Source: Oscillospiraceae bacterium (GTDB taxonomy: Bacteria; Bacillota; Clostridia; Oscillospirales; Acutalibacteraceae). Taken from it: a stretch of DNA of 10,050 nucleotides. A program made the translations under genes and the position numbers. The stretch lies in the NCBI GenBank assembly GCA_029012165.1, contig JAQXLO010000133.1, positions 1 through 10,050 on the forward strand. Direction: 5' to 3'. How positions within the stretch are numbered: the stretch's first letter is position 1; the number at the start of each line of letters is the position of its first letter. Shown piece after piece: positions 6,073 to 10,050 of the stretch. The notes beneath the pieces were generated by a model that saw only the letters and a program-made list of their open reading frames with translations, made no database searches and was not told where the DNA came from.

Positions 6073-6842
6073 TGTATGTGTTCCCTGTGTACATTCAGCG
6101 TGCCGTTCCGATCCAGAAAGACCGCTTTTTGCGCAAAGCTGCGGTTTCGCCGGCGGACAAGTCCGCTGGCGACATCCGTTTGCACCTGGGCATAGCGTTC
6201 GGGCGTGCCCATATCCCGGACATATTCCGTGCTTTTATAGGCGAACAGTCTGCCGGTGTTCACTGCAGGGCGAAGAAGATCCTTGTCTAAGTCTGCTTTG
6301 CCTTCCCGGGGAAAAAGCTTCAAAAGCTCCGGGGAGAGGATTTGAATGCCGGCGTTGGACAGGTTGGCGCCGTCTTTGCGATTCGGAGCTTTCGGCAGGA
6401 AGGCGCAGATGCGTGCAGTCTCTGCAACACAAACACGGGTACTGTCGCAGGGATGCGCATTGGGATGCACGAAAAGCGTTGCGAGCGCACGATTTTGTTT
6501 ATGCTGCTGCAGCATGGGTTCCAGAGAAAAGTCAAAGATCAAATCGCCGCTGCACAGCAGAAAATCCTCTTTTAGTGCAAGATGAAACAGTGCGCCCGCC
6601 GTTCCGAGGGGCTCGGTTTCACGGAAGTACGTTATGTGCACGCCGAATTGGCTGCCGTCTGCAAAATAGCTCTCGATCTTTTCGGCGAGGTACCCGGTGA
6701 CGAGGAGAAAATCCTGAATGCCTTCACGGCGCAGGATGTGGATTTGATGTTCCAGCACAGGCTTCCCGCAGACGGGGAGCATGGGCTTCGGGAGTTCACG
6801 GCACGAATCGGCGATCCGGGTGCCGAATCCGCCGGCAAAGAT
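6018..6842 (-). CDS. HddC-like sugar-1-phosphate nucleotidyltransferase domain (N-terminal fragment of the fusion)
   Basis: Enzymes of this kind join a heptose- or hexose-1-phosphate to a nucleotide. The signature is nearly complete: AGGFGTRIADS binds the nucleotide phosphates, ELPKPMLPVCGKPVLEHQI carries the conserved Lys-Pro pair, FLLVTGYLAEKI, EPLGTAGAL and LLCSGDLIFDF (metal-binding Asp). YVRDMGTPERYAQV marks the domain end, followed by the linker and HAD motif I. The first available ATG (6782) would give a 254-residue protein without AGGFGTR, so it would be inactive. The frame passes the frameshift and ends in unrelated codons at 6018. Coding capacity is real but the gene is broken at both ends. 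Confidence 0.78.
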   Translation of the reverse strand: MFAGGFGTRIADSCRELPKPMLPVCGKPVLEHQIHILRREGIQDFLLVTGYLAEKIESYFADGSQFGVHITYFRETEPLGTAGALFHLALKEDFLLCSGDLIFDFSLEPMLQQHKQNRALATLFVHPNAHPCDSTRVCVAETARICAFLPKAPNRKDGANLSNAGIQILSPELLKLFPREGKADLDKDLLRPAVNTGRLFAYKSTEYVRDMGTPERYAQVQTDVASGLVRRRNRSFAQKAVFLDRNGTLNVHREHIQSRSRSSFSPAPQKPLQR

Positions 6843-8067
6843 CGAGTACTGCTTTTGCGCCGACTCAAATTTCGGTATGTTTGCACGGGATTACGACATC
6901 GCCTGCGCATTGATCAGCGCCAAAAGAAAATATGGCTATCCGAAGGTGTTCAGACCCTGCTACGAAAAAAACAGCGATGAACGTGTGTTCCGCATTTGCA
7001 GTGCGCTCAACAGCGAGGGCATGGACAAGGGCGCAACGATGGCGTACCAGACCCTGAACCCGGAGGCACTGCGCAATATCGGGCGAAAAAATCTGACGAT
7101 GGAACATTTTTCCACGTTGATGCAAAAATATAACGAAGCGGGAATGCCCACATACTCCGAGTTGATTCTGGGACTGCCCGGCGAAACCAAGGAGAGCTTT
7201 TGCGAAGGGATCTGCCGTTTGCTCGAAAACGGACAGCACAACTCCCTGAGCGTCTACCACTGCGAAGTGCTGCCGAATTCCGATCTGGCTGACCCGGCGT
7301 TTCTGCGCAGGCACCGGATCGAAGTGATCCGTGTGGCGTTCAATCATATCCACAGTGCCGTCAAAAAGGATGAGCACGTGCAGGAGTATTCCTATCTGGT
7401 GCGTTCCACGGCAACGATGCCCAGGGAGGACTGGGTATATGCCAATCTGTTTTCCGTCTGTGTGCAGTGTTTCCACAGTCTGGGGATCCTGCGCTGTTTT
7501 GCGCTGTATCTTCACGCACAGGGGAAAACCACCTACATGGATTTCTATACGGGACTGCTGGAATTTATTCTCCGGGGGAACGGCAGACTGCACAAGCTGT
7601 GGATGCAGTTTAAAGAAAAATATGACCGCTCCCTTTCCGGGGATTGGAATTATTACAATGCAGCGTTCGGCAACGTGACGTGGTTCTTTGGGGAGGGCGC
7701 ATTTTTGGAGATGCAGAGGCAGCCGGATGCCTATTACGAAGAACTGCTGCCGTTTCTTGCCCGGTTTCCCATGGATGCGCAGCTGTCTGCACAGCTGATG
7801 CAGTATCAGCGTGCCGTTCTGCGAAAGCCTGCTCCACGGGAAGAAACAGTGACTTTCGACTGGGACTTCCGTGAATATTTTGACGCCGTATTAAAAGGAA
7901 AAAAGGCCTGTTTGCAAAAGAGAAAAACCGTTTTGCAGTTCAGCCCCAAGATGCAGTTTTCCACCGTGGCAGAGTATGCCAAGCAGGTGGTGTGGTTCGG
8001 ACGGCGCAGAGGGGCGTCTATGCTGTCTGCGGATGAAGTAAAACAGATAAAAGGTGAGTCAACATGA
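6781..8067 (+). CDS. 5'-truncated radical SAM protein (B12-binding type), C-terminal part only
   Basis: Homology begins abruptly at IEYCFCADSNFGMF (6841). The preceding 20 codons from ATG 6781 are antisense of the nucleotidyltransferase and not radical SAM sequence. The retained part holds the later half of the radical SAM barrel: FARDYDIACAL, YGYPKVFRPCYEKN, MPTYSELILGLPGETKESF (122-140) and the C-terminal region with ATMPREDWVYANLF. The N-terminal B12-binding domain and the CxxxCxxC iron-sulfur motif are missing, about 250 residues or more, so it cannot do radical chemistry. Full-length relatives often sit in surface-polysaccharide clusters and may modify sugars; the exact reaction is unknown. 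It overlaps the next gene by 4 nt (ATGA), so the original operon order is preserved downstream. An internal ATG is the only other start; none restores the lost domains. Confidence 0.82.
   Translation: MGFGSSRHESAIRVPNPPAKIEYCFCADSNFGMFARDYDIACALISAKRKYGYPKVFRPCYEKNSDERVFRICSALNSEGMDKGATMAYQTLNPEALRNIGRKNLTMEHFSTLMQKYNEAGMPTYSELILGLPGETKESFCEGICRLLENGQHNSLSVYHCEVLPNSDLADPAFLRRHRIEVIRVAFNHIHSAVKKDEHVQEYSYLVRSTATMPREDWVYANLFSVCVQCFHSLGILRCFALYLHAQGKTTYMDFYTGLLEFILRGNGRLHKLWMQFKEKYDRSLSGDWNYYNAAFGNVTWFFGEGAFLEMQRQPDAYYEELLPFLARFPMDAQLSAQLMQYQRAVLRKPAPREETVTFDWDFREYFDAVLKGKKACLQKRKTVLQFSPKMQFSTVAEYAKQVVWFGRRRGASMLSADEVKQIKGEST
6836..6848. other. Rearrangement or assembly junction between two truncated genes
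   Basis: Plus-strand homology to radical SAM proteins starts at 6841 and minus-strand homology to the nucleotidyltransferase ends at 6842. Both are internal points of their families, one mid-protein and one just after the start. The two genes therefore abut head-to-head with no intergenic DNA. No transposon ends or long inverted repeats were seen around it. Confidence 0.72.
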
Positions 8068-8951
8068 TCGCAGTCATCGGGAGCGGATTTCTGGGCAGCT
8101 ATGTGCTGCGATATGCGTCGGCGCATACCGAGGAAAAGCGGATAGGTACGGTGCGTGCGCACGGGAACATACCACGGATAGACGGCGTGGAATGGGTGGA
8201 ATGCAATGTGACACGGCAGGAGGATCTACACCGCCTTTCCCAAAGGTGCGCCGGGGAAAAGCTGACCGTGTTTTATTTCGCCGCCTGCCACAACATTGAT
8301 TTTGTGCTGGAGCATCCGCAGGAAGCGCTGAAAATCAACGTGGATGCACTGCGGGATGTGCTGGACGCCTTGCCGAATATCGAGAAGCTGCTTTTTGCAT
8401 CCACGGACTGTGTATACGGCGAGAACGATGCACAGCACCCGACGTTTTCCGAAGACGCTCCGTGTGCACCGAAGAATGTTTACGGGCAGCAGAAAGCGCT
8501 TGCGGAGCAGATCGTCCACGAGCACGGTTTTACCGTCACACGGCTGCCGTATATGTTCGGCCCGTCCCTCACCCAAAAACCGCATTTTTTCGATACGGCT
8601 TCCGAAGCACTGCGAAGCGGAAAGCCCATCCGCATGATCGACGGCCTGTACCGCTCGGCGCTGTCCTACGAAACGGCGGCGCAGATTTTGTTTGCCCTTT
8701 CCCGTTTGCCGGCGGATGCGCTGCCGCAGACGGTCAATGTGTGCGGCGACTGCGGCTACAGCAAATACGAGCTGGGCTGTCTGTTTGCGCAAAAGGCGGA
8801 TGCGCCGCTTTCTCTGGTGGAAAAAATATCCGAAGAGCAGGGCAAAGCCTTTTTCAAGGATTACAGAGCGCACTCGGCCGTCATGGACAATACACGGTTG
8901 AAAAGGGTGTTGGGCTGTTCTTCCATACAGGTGGAGGGGATCGTATGGTGA
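8064..8951 (+). CDS. NAD(P)-dependent sugar-nucleotide epimerase/reductase (extended SDR, RmlD-like)
   Basis: A 295-residue extended short-chain dehydrogenase/reductase, probably acting on a nucleotide-linked sugar in the cytoplasm. Rossmann motif VIGSGFLGSY (4-13) has the three glycines at 6, 8 and 11. The sequence FYFAACHNIDFVLEHP (70-85) matches the NAD-binding loop, with Asn92 in INVDAL. The catalytic set is STD (113-115) and Tyr140-x3-Lys144 in VYGQQKAL. RLPYMFGPS (160-168) begins the substrate-binding part. Length is normal and no damage is seen. The ATG lies in an ATGA overlap with the radical SAM remnant and has AGGTGA six bases upstream. The downstream kinase overlaps by 7 nt, so the genes are translationally coupled. 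In this setting it may make a modified heptose or deoxysugar; the substrate is inferred from context only. Confidence 0.87.
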   Translation: MIAVIGSGFLGSYVLRYASAHTEEKRIGTVRAHGNIPRIDGVEWVECNVTRQEDLHRLSQRCAGEKLTVFYFAACHNIDFVLEHPQEALKINVDALRDVLDALPNIEKLLFASTDCVYGENDAQHPTFSEDAPCAPKNVYGQQKALAEQIVHEHGFTVTRLPYMFGPSLTQKPHFFDTASEALRSGKPIRMIDGLYRSALSYETAAQILFALSRLPADALPQTVNVCGDCGYSKYELGCLFAQKADAPLSLVEKISEEQGKAFFKDYRAHSAVMDNTRLKRVLGCSSIQVEGIVW

Positions 8952-10050
8952 TCACACGAACCCCGTTTCGGATTTCCTTCTTCGGCGGGGGAACGGACTT
9001 TCGGGCGTATTTCTCCGAGTACGGGGGCAGTGTTTTATCGACCACGATCGATAAATACTGCTATTTATCCATGCGCCAGCTGCCGCCCTTTTTTGCGTAC
9101 AAAAATCAGTTGACCTATTCCCGCATCGAGCGGTTCGATGACCCTGCCGAGGTGCAGCATCCGCTGGTTCGTGCGGCGCTGCAGCACATCCCCACAGACC
9201 GCATACAGATCGCCTATGACGCAGACCTCCCGGCGTGTTCGGGAATCGGTTCCAGCTCCGCCTTTGCAGTGGGGCTGGTGCAGGGACTGCGTGCTTTTCA
9301 CGGGGAGTACCCGGATTGTACAGCGCTCGCCAAGGAAGCCATTTATCTTGAGCACACACTTTGCGGGGAATCCGGCGGAGAACAGGATCAGGTTGCCGCA
9401 GCTTTCGGCGGGCTGAACCGCATTGATTTCACAGCGGACGGCTTTGCGGTGCATCGGCTGGAATTGACGGAAGAGTGCAAAAAAAGCCTTCAGGAAAATC
9501 TGCTGCTTTTGTTTACGGGCTTTACCCACTTTTCCGGAAAGGTGGCGGCGGAACAGCAGAACAATATTCCCTCTACATTGGCGCAGCTGCACGAAATGCA
9601 GCGGATGACAGACACGGCGCAGCAGATCCTTTTGGATGGTGACCCGGACGATTTTGGACGGCTGCTGCATGAAACATGGCAGCTCAAGCGCACACTTTCC
9701 CAACAGATCACAACGTCCAAAATTGACGACATCTACGCCCAAGCACGCAAAAACGGTGCGCTGGGCGGGAAAGTGCTCGGCGCCGGCGGCGGTGGATTCA
9801 TGCTTTTGTATGTGCCGAAGGCGCAGCAGGAGAAGCTCAAAACCGCCTTGCAGATGTACCAGTTCGTGCCCTTTGCCTTTGAAGAAACGGGAACACAGCT
9901 GCTGTATGAAAGCGGAAGCGACCTTAAGGATTGGGTAGTGTCAAGAGTTATGCGCAAAATTGATTTTGGTCTCTGGCAGAAATCTATTACAGAGGGCGGC
10001 TTAACCGCCCCTTGGTTACATTACAGCAGGCAGGGCGCAAAGGGTCAAGG
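8945..10050 (+). CDS. hddA: D-glycero-D-manno-heptose-7-phosphate kinase-like GHMP kinase (HddA-like)
   Basis: GHMP-family sugar kinase. HddA phosphorylates C1 of heptose-7-phosphate, the step before GmhB and HddC. Three family motifs are intact: RTPFRISFFGGGTD (5-18), the ATP loop PACSGIGSSSAFAVGL (96-111) and KVLGAGGGGFML (276-287). Asp148 in GGEQDQVAAAFGG is the likely catalytic acid. ATG 8945 overlaps the epimerase stop by 7 nt and has GGAGGGG five bases upstream. Recognisable kinase ends near Leu-Tyr-Glu-Ser at about 323, close to the family's usual C-terminus. The frame stays open for another 45 codons to the window edge, and these do not resemble kinase (see findings). HddA-like kinases and fucokinase-like relatives share these motifs; the neighbouring GmhB/HddC fusion favours heptose. 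Confidence 0.88.
   Translation, partial: MVITRTPFRISFFGGGTDFRAYFSEYGGSVLSTTIDKYCYLSMRQLPPFFAYKNQLTYSRIERFDDPAEVQHPLVRAALQHIPTDRIQIAYDADLPACSGIGSSSAFAVGLVQGLRAFHGEYPDCTALAKEAIYLEHTLCGESGGEQDQVAAAFGGLNRIDFTADGFAVHRLELTEECKKSLQENLLLLFTGFTHFSGKVAAEQQNNIPSTLAQLHEMQRMTDTAQQILLDGDPDDFGRLLHETWQLKRTLSQQITTSKIDDIYAQARKNGALGGKVLGAGGGGFMLLYVPKAQQEKLKTALQMYQFVPFAFEETGTQLLYESGSDLKDWVVSRVMRKIDFGLWQKSITEGGLTAPWLHYSRQGAKGQ
9935..10050. mobile_element. Possible end of an insertion element at the 3' end of the kinase gene
   Basis: From about GTAGTGTCAAGAG (9935) base use becomes more AT-rich and the translated codons stop resembling GHMP kinases. A GGGCGG/CCGCCC hairpin follows at about 9998-10014 without a T-tract. 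GTGTCA-type ends occur in several insertion-sequence families, but no transposase or second end is visible. This is a suspicion based on context only. Confidence 0.25.

Larger units (their letters stand above)
5620..6842 (-). pseudogene. Broken HddC-GmhB fusion gene (heptose-1-phosphate nucleotidyltransferase plus HAD phosphatase)
   Basis: Joined across a frameshift, the two pieces below give about 405 residues, the usual size of fused nucleotidyltransferase/HAD-IIIA proteins. Two lesions are visible. First, homology starts directly at IFAGGFGTR (6842) and the open frame behind it reaches a TAA near 6891 without ATG, GTG, TTG or CTG, so the true first few codons and the ribosome binding site are gone. 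Second, one base is missing at the A-run 6071-6073: reading AAAA instead of AAA would join HREHIQ to KPEQIELLPG in one frame. The product would have been a cytoplasmic enzyme forming NDP-heptose for a surface glycan. An intact gene with sequence errors cannot be excluded for the frameshift, but it would not explain the lost start. Confidence 0.8.

Noticed and set aside
6066..6078. Programmed -1 ribosomal frameshift signal
   Set aside because: The local sequence is not a slippery heptamer, and the gene is also missing its start, so simple decay or error is more likely.
6865..7593. Minus-strand 242-codon open frame opposite the radical SAM remnant
   Set aside because: The plus strand has clear family motifs in this stretch, and the minus product shows none.
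8226..8873. Minus-strand 215-codon open frame opposite the epimerase
   Set aside because: Antisense shadow of an intact SDR gene with all catalytic motifs on the plus strand.
1..10050. CRISPR arrays, tRNA or rRNA genes, phage structural genes
   Set aside because: No regularly spaced repeats, no cloverleaf-like GGTTCGAATCC segments and no phage-type genes were seen on reading both strands.

Overview
The window reads like a chromosomal segment from a Gram-positive anaerobe of the class Clostridia, probably an Oscillospirales-type gut bacterium. The evidence is moderately high GC with GC-rich third positions, strong GGAGG-type ribosome binding sites, sigma-A-like promoters with 17-bp spacers, and relatives of Firmicutes families (YczE-type membrane protein, GH2 glycosidase, Gram-positive heptose genes). 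The taxonomic call is an inference.

Left part (1-4053, all minus strand). A family-2 glycoside hydrolase, cut by the left window edge, has its own promoter. A rho-independent terminator separates it from a three-gene operon transcribed 4053 to 1535: a YhhN/TMEM86-type lysoplasmalogenase, a hemolysin-III/PAQR membrane protein (TTG start) and a secreted right-handed beta-helix protein. A TetR-family regulator (4203-4763, plus) is divergent from this operon across 149 bp that hold two near-consensus promoters and two imperfect palindromes. Together this suggests a regulated envelope or membrane-lipid locus.

Middle (4764-5619). A shared bidirectional terminator separates the regulator from a convergent YczE/DUF6198-like membrane protein, which has its own promoter and a leader with a small terminator-like hairpin.

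Right part (5620-10050). This is a damaged heptose / surface-polysaccharide locus. On the minus strand lies a fused sugar-1-phosphate nucleotidyltransferase (HddC-like) and HAD phosphatase (GmhB-like). It has lost its start codon and carries a one-base frameshift between the two domains. On the plus strand, head-to-head with it, lies the C-terminal two thirds of a radical SAM (B12-binding type) protein without its CxxxCxxC cluster motif. Homology to the two genes meets within a few bases at about 6841, which marks a rearrangement or assembly junction. The radical SAM remnant is translationally coupled to a sugar-nucleotide epimerase/reductase (4-nt overlap), which is coupled to an HddA-like heptose-7-phosphate kinase (7-nt overlap). 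The kinase reading frame runs off the right edge through about 100 nt that do not look like kinase and may be the end of a mobile element.

No tRNA, rRNA, CRISPR array or complete insertion sequence was seen. No gene-free stretch is longer than about 150 bp.
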